Part shown: positions 1 to 9,513 of the stretch, in pieces | How the letters are laid out: the number at the start of each line of letters is the position of its first letter | Position numbering within the stretch: the first letter of the stretch is position 1 | Assembly (NCBI RefSeq): GCF_019168305.1 | Contig: NZ_JAHTBI010000010.1 | Location: forward strand, 124,001 to 188,000 | Direction of reading: 5' to 3' | DNA length: 64,000 nucleotides | Source: Pseudomonas aegrilactucae | GTDB lineage: Bacteria; Pseudomonadota; Gammaproteobacteria; Pseudomonadales; Pseudomonadaceae | The notes under the pieces: generated by a model | The model's input: only the letters and a program-made list of their open reading frames with translations | Told to the model about the DNA's origin: nothing | Databases searched by the model: none | Program-made: the position numbers and the translations under genes

Positions 1-363
1 GCCGCTGATAGTGGTTTCCACTGACATGATCGGTGCCACACCCACCTTATAGGTCACGGACATCCCAAGCTTGATGCCCTCCTGGAGGGACCAGGTGAAG
101 GTGCTCGACGTGGCTTTGGAAAACTTCACAGACTGTGATTGTTCAACAGAGGTGGCGTTGACCAGCACCTGCTGGGAAGCAATTTGTGGCACGACCACCT
201 TGTTAGGGTTTCCGTAGTATTCAATATGTTCGTCTGACACCACCATCTTGTACTGTTCGTACCCTGACTGCACCGGATTCATGCGATCGCACTTTCCGCC
301 TTTCTGCTTGCACCACCAGTCACCGTAGCGCTTGAAAATAGCATCCAAATCTACAACGCTCAT
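1..363 (-). CDS. Partial ETX/MTX2 (aerolysin-fold) pore-forming protein-like, C-terminus outside window
   Basis: This reading frame starts at ATG 363 and is still open at base 1, giving 121 N-terminal residues. An AAGGA ribosome site lies 8 bases upstream. There is no signal peptide. Residues from about 70 on (Asn-Ala-Thr-Ser, Glu-Gln-Ser-Gln, then Ser/Thr-rich stretches ending in TFTWSLQEGIKLG and a Val/Pro strand) resemble the start of the insertion-hairpin region of the ETX/MTX2 group, where Thr/Ser-rich amphipathic strands line a beta-barrel pore. That assignment is by pattern only. Codon use and the flanking DNA are more AT-rich than the neighbours, which suggests transfer. It could instead be another beta-rich secreted protein; the missing C-terminal half would decide. 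Confidence 0.5.
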   Translation of the reverse strand, partial: MSVVDLDAIFKRYGDWWCKQKGGKCDRMNPVQSGYEQYKMVVSDEHIEYYGNPNKVVVPQIASQQVLVNATSVEQSQSVKFSKATSSTFTWSLQEGIKLGMSVTYKVGVAPIMSVETTISG

Positions 364-1041
364 ATTCACTTTCCTTAGTAAATAGTGAAATGCCCATCTG
401 CCAATGCAGATATTGGCTTGACTGTTAACAGCAGCGAAACACAAACCAATAAAGCACGGACAGAATAAAAATCAAGATCCGACAAAAGAAAGGGCATTCA
501 CTTACAAGCAACGCAGCCTCGGCTTACTCCGCGCGATCCTATATGACCTTTTTCAATTGCTTACTTCTGGTTGGTCTGGAAAGAAAGGTAGCCGCCTTTT
601 TTCTACCGCTGCAGATCGGCTTGTACGGTTCAATGAGAGAGCCTGGCCCGCACTGTAAAAGACACGACGCGTGACGAATCCCCCCGAATTCCCGCGTAAC
701 CCGTGTCCACGACCTGCCCTTTTGCGTTGCGGCCTGGCAAAGGCAGGATGTGAATCAGACAGCCAAGTGATACAATCTCGGCCTTCAAGCCCGCGCTCCT
801 GGCATCGGGCATCCGTGAACGTCGGCAGTACGACCCGCGCCACACCTACGCAACTCTGTGCCTGCTGGCTGGATGAACCTCTGTTCATTGCATTGCCGCC
901 AGAGCAGTGCGTCGAGATGTTGCCCTCTACCTACGCAGAATGGATCGGCTCCTCCTCGGATTGGGGGCGCTGCACAAGCTGTCTGCCCGCGAGTCTGGCC
1001 GGCACCTACACACACCTCTTGATACTCCGCAGGATAAGCAC
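364..1041. other. Non-coding stretch upstream of ABC-F gene and toxin-like gene
   Basis: About 680 bases without a convincing gene. Positions 364-550 are AT-richer than the rest of the window and should hold the promoter of the minus-strand toxin-like gene. A perfect inverted repeat (ATCTGC, 4-base spacer, GCAGAT) sits at 396-411, about 35 bases before that start codon, and could be an operator. A TACAAT at 771-776 could be a -10 for the plus-strand ABC-F gene, but no good -35 is seen. Open frames here have no recognisable protein features. Confidence 0.4.
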
Positions 1042-2628
1042 TTGATCTCCACCGCTAACATCACCATGCAGTTTGGCGCCAAGCCCTTGTTCGAGAACGT
1101 CTCGGTCAAGTTCAACAATGGCAACCGCTACGGCCTGATCGGCGCCAACGGCTGTGGCAAGTCGACCTTCATGAAAATCCTCGGCGGCGACCTGGAGCCG
1201 TCCGGCGGCCAGGTGATGCTCGAGCCGAACGTGCGCCTGGGCAAGCTGCGCCAGGACCAGTTCGCCTACGAAGAATTTACCGTGATCGACACCGTGATCA
1301 TGGGCCACGAAGAACTGTGGCGGGTCAAGGCCGAGCGTGATCGCATCTACTCGCTGCCAGAAATGACCGAAGCCGACGGCATGGCCGTGGCCGAGCTGGA
1401 AACCGAATTCGCCGAAATGGACGGCTACACCGCCGAATCCCGCGCCGGTGAACTGCTGATGGGCCTGGGTATCCCGCTCGAACAGCATTTCGGCCCGATG
1501 ACCGAAGTTGCCCCAGGCTGGAAGCTGCGCGTGCTGCTGGCCCAGGCGCTGTTCTCCGACCCGGAAGTGCTGCTGCTCGACGAGCCAACCAACCACCTGG
1601 ACATCAACACCATCCGCTGGCTGGAAAGCATTCTCACGGCGCGTAACAGCACCATGATCATCATTTCCCACGACCGTCACTTCCTCAACAGCGTCTGCAC
1701 CCATATGGCCGACCTGGACTACGGCGAGCTGCGCCTGTTCCCGGGCAACTACGATGAGTACATGACCGCCGCCACCCAGTCGCGCGAGCAACTGCTGTCG
1801 GACAACGCCAAGAAGAAAGCCCAGATCGCCGAGCTGCAGACCTTCGTCAGCCGCTTCTCGGCCAACGCCTCCAAGGCCAAGCAGGCCACCTCGCGCGCCA
1901 AGCAGATGGACAAGATCCAACTGGCCGAAGTCAAGCCGTCGAGCCGCGTCAGCCCGTTCATCCGCTTCGAGCAGACCAAGAAGCTGCACCGCCAGGCCGT
2001 GACCATCGAGAAGATGTCCAAGGGCTTCGACGGCAAGACGCTGTTCGAGAACTTCAGTTTTACCGTCGAAGCCGGCGAGCGCGTCGCGATCATCGGCCCC
2101 AACGGTATCGGCAAGACCACCCTGCTGCGCACCCTGGTCGGTGAACTGACCCCGGATGCCGGTGCAGTGAAATGGACCGAAAGCGCCGAGCTTGGCTACT
2201 ACGCCCAGGACCACGCGCACGACTTCGAAGATGACGTCAGCCTGTTCGACTGGATGGGCCAGTGGACCCAGGGCGAACAGATGATCCGCGGCACGCTGGG
2301 GCGCATGCTGTTCTCCAACGACGAGATCCTCAAGTCGGTGAAGGTGATTTCCGGTGGTGAGCAAGGCCGCATGCTGTTCGGCAAGCTGATCCTGCAAAAG
2401 CCCAACGTGCTGGTGATGGACGAACCGACCAACCACCTGGACATGGAATCGATCGAGGCGCTCAACCTGGCGCTGGAGAACTACCCGGGCACGCTGCTGT
2501 TCGTCAGCCACGACCGCGAGTTCGTGTCGTCGCTGGCCACGCGCATCATCGAGCTGAGCCCCAGCGGCGTGATCGACTTCAGCGGCACCTATGACGACTA
2601 CCTGCGCAGCCAGGGTGTCGTGATCTAA
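1042..2628 (+). CDS. ybiT: ABC-F family ATPase, YbiT/EttA-like ribosome-associated factor
   Basis: A soluble protein with two ABC ATPase domains and no membrane segments, as in ABC-F translation factors that act at the ribosomal E site. Domain 1 has Walker [10 protein letters not shown] near residue 34 and Walker B ending DEPTNHLDI. Domain 2 has GPNGIGKTT, signature SGGEQGR and DEPTNHLDM. Between them is a charged linker rich in Lys, Ala and Gln. I start it at TTG 1042, which follows an AGGA site at 1031 and gives 528 residues, the usual YbiT length. A longer in-frame start at 907 adds a Cys/Ser-rich stretch unlike the family. Its role in translation is inferred from the family; resistance-type ABC-F proteins are less likely given the YbiT-like sequence. 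Confidence 0.9.
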   Translation: MISTANITMQFGAKPLFENVSVKFNNGNRYGLIGANGCGKSTFMKILGGDLEPSGGQVMLEPNVRLGKLRQDQFAYEEFTVIDTVIMGHEELWRVKAERDRIYSLPEMTEADGMAVAELETEFAEMDGYTAESRAGELLMGLGIPLEQHFGPMTEVAPGWKLRVLLAQALFSDPEVLLLDEPTNHLDINTIRWLESILTARNSTMIIISHDRHFLNSVCTHMADLDYGELRLFPGNYDEYMTAATQSREQLLSDNAKKKAQIAELQTFVSRFSANASKAKQATSRAKQMDKIQLAEVKPSSRVSPFIRFEQTKKLHRQAVTIEKMSKGFDGKTLFENFSFTVEAGERVAIIGPNGIGKTTLLRTLVGELTPDAGAVKWTESAELGYYAQDHAHDFEDDVSLFDWMGQWTQGEQMIRGTLGRMLFSNDEILKSVKVISGGEQGRMLFGKLILQKPNVLVMDEPTNHLDMESIEALNLALENYPGTLLFVSHDREFVSSLATRIIELSPSGVIDFSGTYDDYLRSQGVVI

Positions 2629-2640
2629 GACCGCACCAAA

Positions 2641-2720
2641 GCTTCGCCGGCAAGGCCGGCTCCTGCAGGGTTCGTCGCGTTCATGCGAGCCGGGTAGGAG
2701 CCAGCCTTGCTGGCGAAGGC
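2641..2720. repeat. REP pair (divergent Pseudomonas REP hairpin)
   Basis: Two copies of the motif CTTCGCCGGCAAGGCCGGCT or close variants lie in opposite orientation (2641-2668 and 2694-2720) just after the ABC-F stop. They can fold as one large stem. Similar pairs recur at six other intergenic sites in the window. Likely a transcript-end or mRNA-stabilising element. Confidence 0.8.
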
Positions 2721-2797
2721 TTATTCGTTAGCCTGCTTCCTTTTCCCGCCTCCACCCGCCATCATGGTCGCCTCCAGCCTTGCCCGCGAACGAGCCC

Positions 2798-3988
2798 ATG
2801 TCTGCGCCGCCCCCTGCCCTGCCCCACACCGAATCGGTCACCCAACAGATCCTGTCGATCGTCTTCTATACCTTCATCGCCTTCCTGTGCATCGGCCTGC
2901 CTATCGCCGTATTGCCCAGCCATGTGCATGACACGCTGGGGTTCAGTGCTGTGGTCGCAGGTTTCACCATTGGCCTGCAATACCTCGCCACCCTGCTCAG
3001 CCGGCCCATGGCTGGACGGGTCGCCGACGGCCTGGGCACCAAGCGCGCAATCATCTACGGCCTGCTCGGCATCGGCCTCAGCGGGCTGTTGACCTGGGCG
3101 TCGGCACTGGTAATCAGCCTGCCCGCGCTGAGCCTGCTGGTGCTGCTGGTCGCCCGCGTGGCGCTGGGCGTCGCCCAGGGCCTGATCGGCGTCGGCACAC
3201 TGAGCTGGGGGATCGGCCAGGTCGGCGCCGAACACACCGCACGGGTGATCTCCTGGAACGGCATCGCCTCGTATGGCGCCATCGCCATCGGCGCACCACT
3301 GGGCGTGATCGTGGCTGCCGAGCTGAACTTCGCAACCCTCGGGCTGAGCCTGACCGCATTGGCAGGGCTGGCCCTGCTGGTAATCCGCAACAAGCCCTCG
3401 GTACCTGTGGTGCGCGGTGAACGCCTGCCGTTCTGGGCCGCGTTCGCCCGCGTTGCCCCATGTGGCGTGGGCCTGACCCTGGCCTCCATCGGCTATGGCA
3501 CGCTCACAACCTTCGTGACGCTGTTCTACCTGGAGCGCGGCTGGACCGGCGCGGCCTTGTGCCTGAGTGCGTTTGGGGTGTGCTTCATCCTCTCGCGCCT
3601 GTTGTTCGTCAATGCAGTCAGCCGCTGGGGTGGCTACCGCGTGGCCATTATGTGCATGGGCGTGGAGACACTCGGCCTGGTGCTGCTGTGGCTGGCCCCG
3701 TCACCGGTGGTGGCACTGCTCGGCGCCGGGCTCAGCGGCTTTGGCCTGTCGCTGGTGTACCCCGCGCTCGGGGTCGAGGCGATCAAGCAGGTGCCCAGTG
3801 CCAGCCGTGGCGCCGGGCTGGGCGCCTACGCGGTGTTCTTCGATCTGGCACTGGCGATTGCCGGGCCGGTGATGGGGGCCATCGCCGCCCACCTGGGCTA
3901 CGCGTGGATCTTCTGCGTCGCCGCGTTGTTGTCGCTGCTCGGTGTAGGGCTGACCTTGCTGCTGTTGCAGCGTACCGGTAAGCGCTAG
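2798..3988 (+). CDS. MFS transporter, YhhS/YfcJ (UPF0226) family
   Basis: A 396-residue inner-membrane protein with about 12 hydrophobic segments. The MFS loop signature between helices 2 and 3 (GRVADGLGTKRA, near residue 75) is intact. Sequence character matches the YhhS/YfcJ arabinose-efflux-like group, so drug or metabolite export with proton exchange is the likely role; the substrate is unknown. ATG 2798 is the start chosen; an in-frame TTG at 2780 would add six residues and neither has a strong ribosome site. It is a single gene that converges on azoR, with a shared terminator between them. Confidence 0.85.
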   Translation: MSAPPPALPHTESVTQQILSIVFYTFIAFLCIGLPIAVLPSHVHDTLGFSAVVAGFTIGLQYLATLLSRPMAGRVADGLGTKRAIIYGLLGIGLSGLLTWASALVISLPALSLLVLLVARVALGVAQGLIGVGTLSWGIGQVGAEHTARVISWNGIASYGAIAIGAPLGVIVAAELNFATLGLSLTALAGLALLVIRNKPSVPVVRGERLPFWAAFARVAPCGVGLTLASIGYGTLTTFVTLFYLERGWTGAALCLSAFGVCFILSRLLFVNAVSRWGGYRVAIMCMGVETLGLVLLWLAPSPVVALLGAGLSGFGLSLVYPALGVEAIKQVPSASRGAGLGAYAVFFDLALAIAGPVMGAIAAHLGYAWIFCVAALLSLLGVGLTLLLLQRTGKR

Positions 3989-4092
3989 TGGGTGCTGGGC
4001 GTGTCTCAGCACCCGCGTGAAAAAGCGCGTGGACGCGCCAGAGCGCTGGCGAGATCATGCAGGGCCAGCTCCGCCTGAATGAAAGCTGCATG

Positions 4093-4131
4093 AAAAGCCG
4101 ACTCGCGGCATGACCGGGAGTCGGCTTTTTT
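4093..4131. terminator. Bidirectional rho-independent terminator
   Basis: Stem AAAAGCCGACTC / GAGTCGGCTTTTT with a 13-base loop lies between the converging MFS and azoR genes. A tracts on one side and T tracts on the other let it end transcription in both directions. Confidence 0.85.
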
Positions 4132-4143
4132 ACATCAGGATGA

Positions 4144-4755
4144 TCAGGCGGCGGCAAACAGCTCGCTGTCGATCTGCGCCTGTGCGGCCTGCAGGGCGTT
4201 GCTGCGATGCTCGTCACCGTAGGCCAGGCCATGGGCGCGCACGAACTCCACGTCGGTGATGCCGATGAAGCCCAGGAACACCTTGAGGAAGTCTTCATGG
4301 CCTACGCCGGTAGGCTGGCCGACATGCAACCCGCCAGAGGTCGACACCACGATGACCTTCTTGTTGCCGCACAGGCCTTCAGGGCCGGCTTCGGTGTAGC
4401 GGAAGGTCTGGCCGGCAACGGCGATGCGGTCGATCCAGGCCTTGAGCTGAGTCGGTACGGTGAAGTTGTACATGGGCGCTGCGATCACCACGGCATCGGC
4501 GGCCAGGAACTCCTGCAGGGTTTCGCTGCTGAGCTTGGCTTCATGCTGCTGTGCGGCATCGCGCAGTTCGTCCGACGTGCCGGCGGCGACCAGGGTGGCG
4601 GCGGAGAAATGGCTGATGGCATCGGCGGCCAGGTCACGGTAGACCACTTCCACTGCTGGCTCGCTTGCTTGCCAGGCCGCGACCACGCTGTGGCTGAGCT
4701 GGCGCGAAGCCGAGTTGTCGCCGAGGATGCTGGAATCGATATGCAACAGTTTCAT
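4144..4755 (-). CDS. azoR: FMN-dependent NADH-azoreductase
   Basis: A 203-residue flavodoxin-fold cytoplasmic enzyme that reduces azo dyes and quinones with NADH and FMN. The N-terminal [18 protein letters not shown] is the FMN phosphate-binding loop. [18 protein letters not shown] (about residues 94-111) and STSGGLH are the other family hallmarks. Length matches AzoR (about 200). ATG 4755 has a GGAG site eight bases upstream. It is divergent from the LysR gene at 4880 with a gap of about 120 bases, a common layout for a regulator and its target, so LysR control is plausible but not shown. P. putida strains carry several azoR paralogues, so the exact paralogue is not assigned. Confidence 0.92.
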   Translation of the reverse strand: MKLLHIDSSILGDNSASRQLSHSVVAAWQASEPAVEVVYRDLAADAISHFSAATLVAAGTSDELRDAAQQHEAKLSSETLQEFLAADAVVIAAPMYNFTVPTQLKAWIDRIAVAGQTFRYTEAGPEGLCGNKKVIVVSTSGGLHVGQPTGVGHEDFLKVFLGFIGITDVEFVRAHGLAYGDEHRSNALQAAQAQIDSELFAAA

Positions 4756-4879
4756 GGGGATCTCCTGAATGAGGACCGCGGCTCGGCGATCACGATGGGG
4801 AGGATACTACCGGGATGGCGAATAGCTGATAAGATCGCAATTTCACACTTCTTCGTCCCACTGGCAGGACAATGCTCCG

Positions 4880-5797
4880 ATGGCAGGTATGCAGGACCTC
4901 AATGACCTCTTCTATTTCGCCCGCGTGGTGGAAGCCGGCGGCTTCGCGGCTGCCGGCCGTTTGCTGGGCATCCCCAAATCGCGTCTGTCGCGGCGCATCG
5001 CCGAGCTGGAGGAGCGCCTGGGCACACGCCTGCTGCAACGCACCACCCGGCAACTGAAGCTCACCGCCGTGGGCGAGCGTTACCTGCGCCATTGCCAGGC
5101 CATGTTGCTGGAAGCCGAAATGGCCGACGAGGCCGTCGCCAGCATGACCAGCGAGCCGCGCGGCCGCTTGCGCGTATCGTGCCCGGTAGGGCTGGCACAC
5201 GAGTTTCTGCCGGTGGTGATCAGTCGATTTCTCGAACAGTACCCTCAGGTGCAACTGGACATGGTGCTGCTCAATCGCCGGGTCGACCTGATCACCGAGG
5301 GCATCGATGTGGCGCTGCGTGTGCGTGACCTGGGCGATGAAGACCCTGCCCTGGTCACCCGGCGCCTGCGTCAGGCGCAGATGTGGCTGGTAGCGTCGCC
5401 GGCCTTCGCTGCGGCGCACCCCATTCAATCACCCTCGGACCTTGCCCGGTTACCGGTGCTGGGCGCGGTGGAAGCCGACCGCCTGGTGCACCTGCGCCTG
5501 CTCGACCGCCAGGGCAACAAGCATGACCTGGCCATGGAAGCTCGTCTGGCAATCGACGACTTTGTGGTACGCAAGGCCACTACCCTGGCCGGCCTGGGTT
5601 TCACTACCTTGCCGAGCCTGCATTGCGAAGCGGAGCTGCAGCGCGGCGAGCTGGTGCGCCTGCTGCCGGACTGGTCGTTGCCCGGCGGTTACTTGCAGGC
5701 GGTGTACCCTCATCGGCGCGGCGTGTTGCCCGCGGTAAGGGCATGGATCGATCACCTGGTGACCTCGTTCGAGGAATGTGGAGAGCGTTATGTCTGA
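4880..5797 (+). CDS. LysR-family transcriptional regulator
   Basis: A 305-residue regulator. The N-terminal winged helix-turn-helix (DLNDLFYFARVVEAGGFAAA to about residue 65) is followed by a LysR substrate-binding domain (about 92-295). It looks like the group of LysR proteins that control quinone or azo reductases and flavoenzymes. The divergent neighbour azoR is the most likely target. ATG 4880 or ATG 4889 are both possible starts. The stop overlaps the next gene's ATG (ATGTCTGA at 5790-5797), so the MmcQ-like gene is translationally coupled. Effector unknown. Confidence 0.88.
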   Translation: MAGMQDLNDLFYFARVVEAGGFAAAGRLLGIPKSRLSRRIAELEERLGTRLLQRTTRQLKLTAVGERYLRHCQAMLLEAEMADEAVASMTSEPRGRLRVSCPVGLAHEFLPVVISRFLEQYPQVQLDMVLLNRRVDLITEGIDVALRVRDLGDEDPALVTRRLRQAQMWLVASPAFAAAHPIQSPSDLARLPVLGAVEADRLVHLRLLDRQGNKHDLAMEARLAIDDFVVRKATTLAGLGFTTLPSLHCEAELQRGELVRLLPDWSLPGGYLQAVYPHRRGVLPAVRAWIDHLVTSFEECGERYV

Positions 5798-6150
5798 ACG
5801 AAACATGAGTGAAGCCCAGGTGGCGGCCCTGTGCCTGAGCCTGCCGGGTGCACAGGAAGACTACAAGTGGGGGGGGCGTGCGGGTGTTCTCGGTGGCCGG
5901 CAGCAAGATGTTCGCGGTCATGGACCTGGCCGGTGCGGGCCTGTCGTTCAAGGTCGATGACGAGCTGTTCCTGGGGTATGTGGATCGACCTGGGGTGCGG
6001 TCAGCTCCTTATCTGGCCAGGGCACACTGGATCAGCGTGGCGCGGCCTTATGCGATGGGGCGTGAGGAGCTTGAGGACTTGCTGCGCCGCTCGCACCAGC
6101 TGGTGGTACGGCGCTTGCCCAAGCGGGCGCAGGTGGGGTTGTTGCTGTGA
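5790..6150 (+). pseudogene. MmcQ/YjbR family protein, frameshifted in a G8 run
   Basis: Two frames together give a normal MmcQ/YjbR protein of about 119 residues. The first frame reads from ATG 5790 to ...DYKWGG; the second resumes at ...VRVFSVAGSKMFAV and runs to ...RAQVGLLL at 6150. The break is in a run of eight Gs at 5869-5876, and seven Gs would restore the frame exactly. MmcQ/YjbR proteins are small CyaY-like or DNA-binding fold proteins of unclear role. The start overlaps the LysR stop. Either a sequencing error, a slippage mutant or a phase-variable tract; the second half is well conserved, so the damage is recent or artificial. Confidence 0.8.
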
Positions 6151-6159
6151 AGCTGATGG

Positions 6160-6234
6160 CCCCTTCGCTGGCAAGCCAGCCCACAGGGTTTTATGGCGCA
6201 CGCACAACGTGTGGGAGCTGGCTTGCCAGCGAAA
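6160..6234. repeat. REP pair, second sequence family
   Basis: CCCTTCGCTGGCAAGCCAGC at 6160-6180 and its inverted partner GCTGGCTTGCCAGCGAA near 6217-6233 flank a short spacer with CCACAGG / GTGTGGG. It lies between converging genes and probably ends both transcripts. Confidence 0.8.
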
Positions 6235-6239
6235 GCAGA

Positions 6240-6641
6240 CTAGAGGCTGAACAGCCGCCCGGCGAAGAACAGGTAGTCGGCCCAGAACACCTGGTGCACC
6301 AGCACAATGCCCCAGAACACCAATTGATAGGACAGCTTGCGCGTCTTGTGCCTGTATGCCTGTTGCGCCACCAGCGCGCCTGGCCAGCCACCCAGCAGTT
6401 CGACAGCATGCAGCACGTTCTCCGGGGTGCGCTGGCCCTGGGCGCGAGCCTGGCGCTTGTCGTACCCGTACAGGCCGACACACACCAGGCTCAGCAGCGC
6501 ATACCCCACCAGCCCCAACCAGTTACCCGCGCCCAGCCCGATCTTCAACGCCCCCAGCAACGGCAACAGGCATAGCAGCGCGAATGCCAGCAGCTTGAGC
6601 CGGACATAGCGCATGGGCGGGCGCGCCTCGCTACGACTCAT
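6240..6641 (-). CDS. DUF1294 inner-membrane protein
   Basis: A 133-residue protein with three or four hydrophobic segments (about 15-32, 38-58, 104-122). The soluble motif YGYDKRQARAQGQRTPE followed by LLGGWPGALVAQQ and RHKTRKLSYQ marks DUF1294. Many relatives carry an N-terminal cold-shock domain, which is absent here. Function unknown. The stop is one base outside the REP region. The ATG lies just past the uppP stop (6643-6645) on the same strand, so the two form one operon with uppP first. Confidence 0.8.
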   Translation of the reverse strand: MSRSEARPPMRYVRLKLLAFALLCLLPLLGALKIGLGAGNWLGLVGYALLSLVCVGLYGYDKRQARAQGQRTPENVLHAVELLGGWPGALVAQQAYRHKTRKLSYQLVFWGIVLVHQVFWADYLFFAGRLFSL

Positions 6642-6642
6642 C

Positions 6643-7473
6643 TCAGCCGTTCGCCACGGTCCAGTCGACCCAGCCGAACTGCCAGGTCGCCAGGATCACC
6701 AGGCCGAATGCGATGCGGTACCAGGCGAACACCGCATAGCTGTGGCTGGCAATGAACTTGAGCAAACCGCGCACGGCAATCATGGCGAAGATGAACGACA
6801 CCACGAAACCGATGGCGAACACCGCGAAATCATCCGGCTGGAACAGCTCGCGGTACTTGTAGCCCGAGTACACCGCAGCACCGACCATGGTTGGCATCGC
6901 CAGGAAGAACGAAAACTCGGTGGCCGCCTTGCGCGACAGGCCGAACAGCAGCCCGCCGATAATCGTGGAACCCGAACGCGAGGTGCCCGGGATCATCGCC
7001 AGGCACTGCGCCAGGCCGATCTTGAGTGCATCGCTCCAGCGCATGTCGTCGACTTCCTCGGCGCGCACCACATGCTCGCGGCGCTCGGCCCAGAGCATGA
7101 TCCCCCCCCCGATCACCAGCGCGATCGCCACCGTGATCGGGTTGAACAGGTACTCGTGGATCAGGTCGGCAAACAGTACCCCCAACACCACGGCCGGCAT
7201 GAACGCGATCAGCAGGTTCACCGTGAAGCGCTGGGCCTGAGCCTGACGCGGCAGACCCACCACCACATCGAGGATCTTGCGGCGAAACTCCCACACCACC
7301 GCCAGGATCGCACCCAACTGGATGATGATGTTGAAGGCCATCGCCCGCTCACCACCGAAGTTGATCAGGTCGGCGACGACGATCTGGTGACCGGTGCTCG
7401 AAATCGGCAAAAACTCTGTCAGCCCCTCGACGATGCCTAGAATCACTGCCTGCATGGCGGTCCAAAAATCCAT
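6643..7473 (-). CDS. uppP: Undecaprenyl-diphosphate phosphatase
   Basis: Recycles the lipid carrier undecaprenyl pyrophosphate for peptidoglycan and O-antigen synthesis, and confers bacitracin tolerance. The protein is polytopic and shows both family motifs: [14 protein letters not shown] near residue 18 and PGTSRSGST near 165. I use the second of two adjacent ATGs (7473), preceded by GGGGGA, giving 276 residues starting MDFWTA as in Pseudomonas UppP. It contains a G9 run (7102-7110) that is in frame and reads as three glycines. The DUF1294 gene follows directly. Pseudomonads carry more than one UppP-type enzyme, so it may not be the only copy. Confidence 0.93.
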   Translation of the reverse strand: MDFWTAMQAVILGIVEGLTEFLPISSTGHQIVVADLINFGGERAMAFNIIIQLGAILAVVWEFRRKILDVVVGLPRQAQAQRFTVNLLIAFMPAVVLGVLFADLIHEYLFNPITVAIALVIGGGIMLWAERREHVVRAEEVDDMRWSDALKIGLAQCLAMIPGTSRSGSTIIGGLLFGLSRKAATEFSFFLAMPTMVGAAVYSGYKYRELFQPDDFAVFAIGFVVSFIFAMIAVRGLLKFIASHSYAVFAWYRIAFGLVILATWQFGWVDWTVANG

Positions 7474-7760
7474 CATTCCCCCGCAAGACACTGCCCCTGG
7501 CAGGTCTTATCAATCGTTGTTTGGTTGCCCGAAACCGGGCATGTTACGGCAACGCGCCATCGAAAAAACCGATGGAAAGCGTGCCCTCGGCCTTCAGGTT
7601 TGCGCTGTTCAGGCCGAAATCCTATCAGACCTCTCGTTTAAACGCTGCCGAAGCGGCGCACCAGGGCCTGACGAATCAAGCACTTAGCCCTTGGTCGAGT
7701 AGGTAATTCGAGCAAAGCATGGTTGGATGCGGACAATAACAAGAACATAGGGTGACCTTC

Positions 7761-9395
7761 ATGAAGACTTTACGCAGTATGTCGATCAGCCGTCGGCTGT
7801 GGCTCATCCTGGTGGTGGCGGTACTGATGCTGGTGACCCTGGGCCTGCTGATGCTGCGCCAGATCCATGGAGACCTGTACCAGGCCAAGGCCGAGAAGAC
7901 CCGGCACGTGGTTGAAACCGCCGCAGGTGTGCTGAGCTATTACCAGGGCCTGGAAGCCACTGGCACCCTGACCCGCGAAGCCGCCCAGCAGCAAGCCCTG
8001 AGCGCGGTGCGCGGCCTGCGCTACGACCAGAACGACTATTTCTGGATCAATGACCTGGGGCCGAAGATGATCATGCACCCCATCAACCTCAAGCTCGAAG
8101 GCCAGGACCTGTCGGGCATCCGCGACCCCGACGGTTACGCGCTGTTCAACGAGATGGTCACGCTGGCCAAGGCCCAGGGCGCCGGCAGCATCGATTACCG
8201 CTGGCCCAAGCCCGGCGCCAGCGAGCCGGTGGAAAAGACCTCCTACATCCAGCTGTTCAAACCCTGGGGCTGGGTGATTGGCTCTGGCGTGTACATCGAC
8301 GACATGCAGGCCGAGTTCGCCCGCCAGGTGCGTGACGCTTCGCTGTTGGGCCTGGGCATCGCCCTGGTGATGGCACTGGTGGTGATGCTGATCGCACGCA
8401 GCATCGCGCGTCCATTGCAGGAAGCGGTCGATGCCATGGCCACCATTGCCAGCGGCGACAGCGACCTCACCTATCGCCTCGACACCCACGGCCGCGACGA
8501 AGTCACCCAGCTGGGGCTGCACTTCAACAGCTTCACCACCCGCCTGCAGCATGTGGTGACACAGTTGCAGGGTGCGGCCCAGGCCCTGGGCCATGCAGCA
8601 GGTGATGTGGGCAACAATGCCGGCCAGGCACACCAGCGCAGCGAACAGCAGTCGCAGCAGATGGAACAGGTGGCCACCGCCATCAACGAGGTCAGCTACG
8701 CCGTACAGGACGTGGCCAAGAATGCCGAGCACGCCTCCGGCGAGATGCAAAACGCCCAGCAGTGCGCCGCACAAGGTCAGCAGAGCATCCATGGCAGCCT
8801 GCAGAAGATCGACGAGCTGTCGGGCACCATCGACCAGGCGGTGCAGGTGATCCAGGCACTGGCCGGCCAGAGCACGCGCATTGGCAGCGTGCTGGAGGTG
8901 ATCCGCTCGATCGCCGAGCAAACCAACCTGCTGGCGCTCAATGCGGCGATCGAGGCAGCGCGGGCGGGTGAACAAGGTCGCGGGTTTGCGGTGGTGGCGG
9001 ATGAAGTACGCCTGCTCGCACAACGCACGCAACAGTCCACGGCCGAGATCCAGCAGATGATCGAGCACCTGCAGGGCCAGTCGGAAGCGGCCGTGAAGGC
9101 GATCGATGCCAGCAGCCTGGCGTCCCGCCAGACGGTCGAGCAGGCCAGCGAAGCGGGTGCCAGCCTGGACGCGATCAGCCAGGCGCTGCACAACCTGACG
9201 GCCTTGAACGCCTCGATCGCCAGTGCCACGCTGCAGCAGTCGCATGTGGTCGAAGAGATCAACCGCAACGTCACCGACACCGCCGACCTGTCGCGCCAGA
9301 CGGCCGTGGCCGCGCAGCAGTCGAGCAGTGCCGGGGTGGCATTGAACCAGTTGAGCGAACAGTTGGGGCAGCTGTTGCGCCAGTTCCGCGTCTGA
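7761..9395 (+). CDS. Methyl-accepting chemotaxis protein with periplasmic sCache domain
   Basis: A 544-residue chemoreceptor. TM1 spans about residues 13-33; a periplasmic single Cache domain (about 35-190) contains the typical NDYFWIND stretch; TM2 is about 195-213; then HAMP (about 214-267) and a cytoplasmic signalling hairpin with [19 protein letters not shown] and [12 protein letters not shown]. sCache receptors of this shape in Pseudomonas (for example McpP) sense small organic acids such as acetate, pyruvate or lactate, but the ligand here is not established by sequence. ATG 7761 has an AGGGTG site at 7749; an in-frame GTG at 7752 is poorer. It is probably monocistronic, with a hairpin after the stop. 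The 287 bases upstream show nothing else. Confidence 0.9.
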   Translation: MKTLRSMSISRRLWLILVVAVLMLVTLGLLMLRQIHGDLYQAKAEKTRHVVETAAGVLSYYQGLEATGTLTREAAQQQALSAVRGLRYDQNDYFWINDLGPKMIMHPINLKLEGQDLSGIRDPDGYALFNEMVTLAKAQGAGSIDYRWPKPGASEPVEKTSYIQLFKPWGWVIGSGVYIDDMQAEFARQVRDASLLGLGIALVMALVVMLIARSIARPLQEAVDAMATIASGDSDLTYRLDTHGRDEVTQLGLHFNSFTTRLQHVVTQLQGAAQALGHAAGDVGNNAGQAHQRSEQQSQQMEQVATAINEVSYAVQDVAKNAEHASGEMQNAQQCAAQGQQSIHGSLQKIDELSGTIDQAVQVIQALAGQSTRIGSVLEVIRSIAEQTNLLALNAAIEAARAGEQGRGFAVVADEVRLLAQRTQQSTAEIQQMIEHLQGQSEAAVKAIDASSLASRQTVEQASEAGASLDAISQALHNLTALNASIASATLQQSHVVEEINRNVTDTADLSRQTAVAAQQSSSAGVALNQLSEQLGQLLRQFRV

Positions 9396-9404
9396 CCTTC
9401 GACC

Positions 9405-9429
9405 CGTTCGCCGGCCTTGCCGGCGAACG
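9405..9429. terminator. Hairpin after chemoreceptor gene (REP-like)
   Basis: CGTTCGCCGGC, CTT loop, GCCGGCGAACG is a perfect 11-bp stem ten bases after the stop. There is no T tract, so it may be a single REP unit acting as a weak terminator. Confidence 0.55.
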
Positions 9430-9513
9430 CCGCACGGCATCACCCAAAGGTGGCACACGGCGTGCCACAGGGTACAATCCCCGCCCCACTTTCGAACCTG
9501 CCAAGGAACGCCG

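Noticed and set aside
671..1045. 124-codon plus-strand frame before the ABC-F gene
   Set aside because: No ribosome site and no recognisable protein features; rich in Ser, Pro, Arg and Cys as in random GC-rich frames.
1006..2511. A 501-codon open frame antisense to the ABC-F gene
   Set aside because: It is the mirror of a GC-rich real gene with conserved Walker motifs; no ribosome site and Gln/Val/Leu-biased composition typical of shadows.
7102..7110. G9 run in uppP as a fourth frameshift
   Set aside because: The frame is continuous and reads three glycines in a membrane helix.
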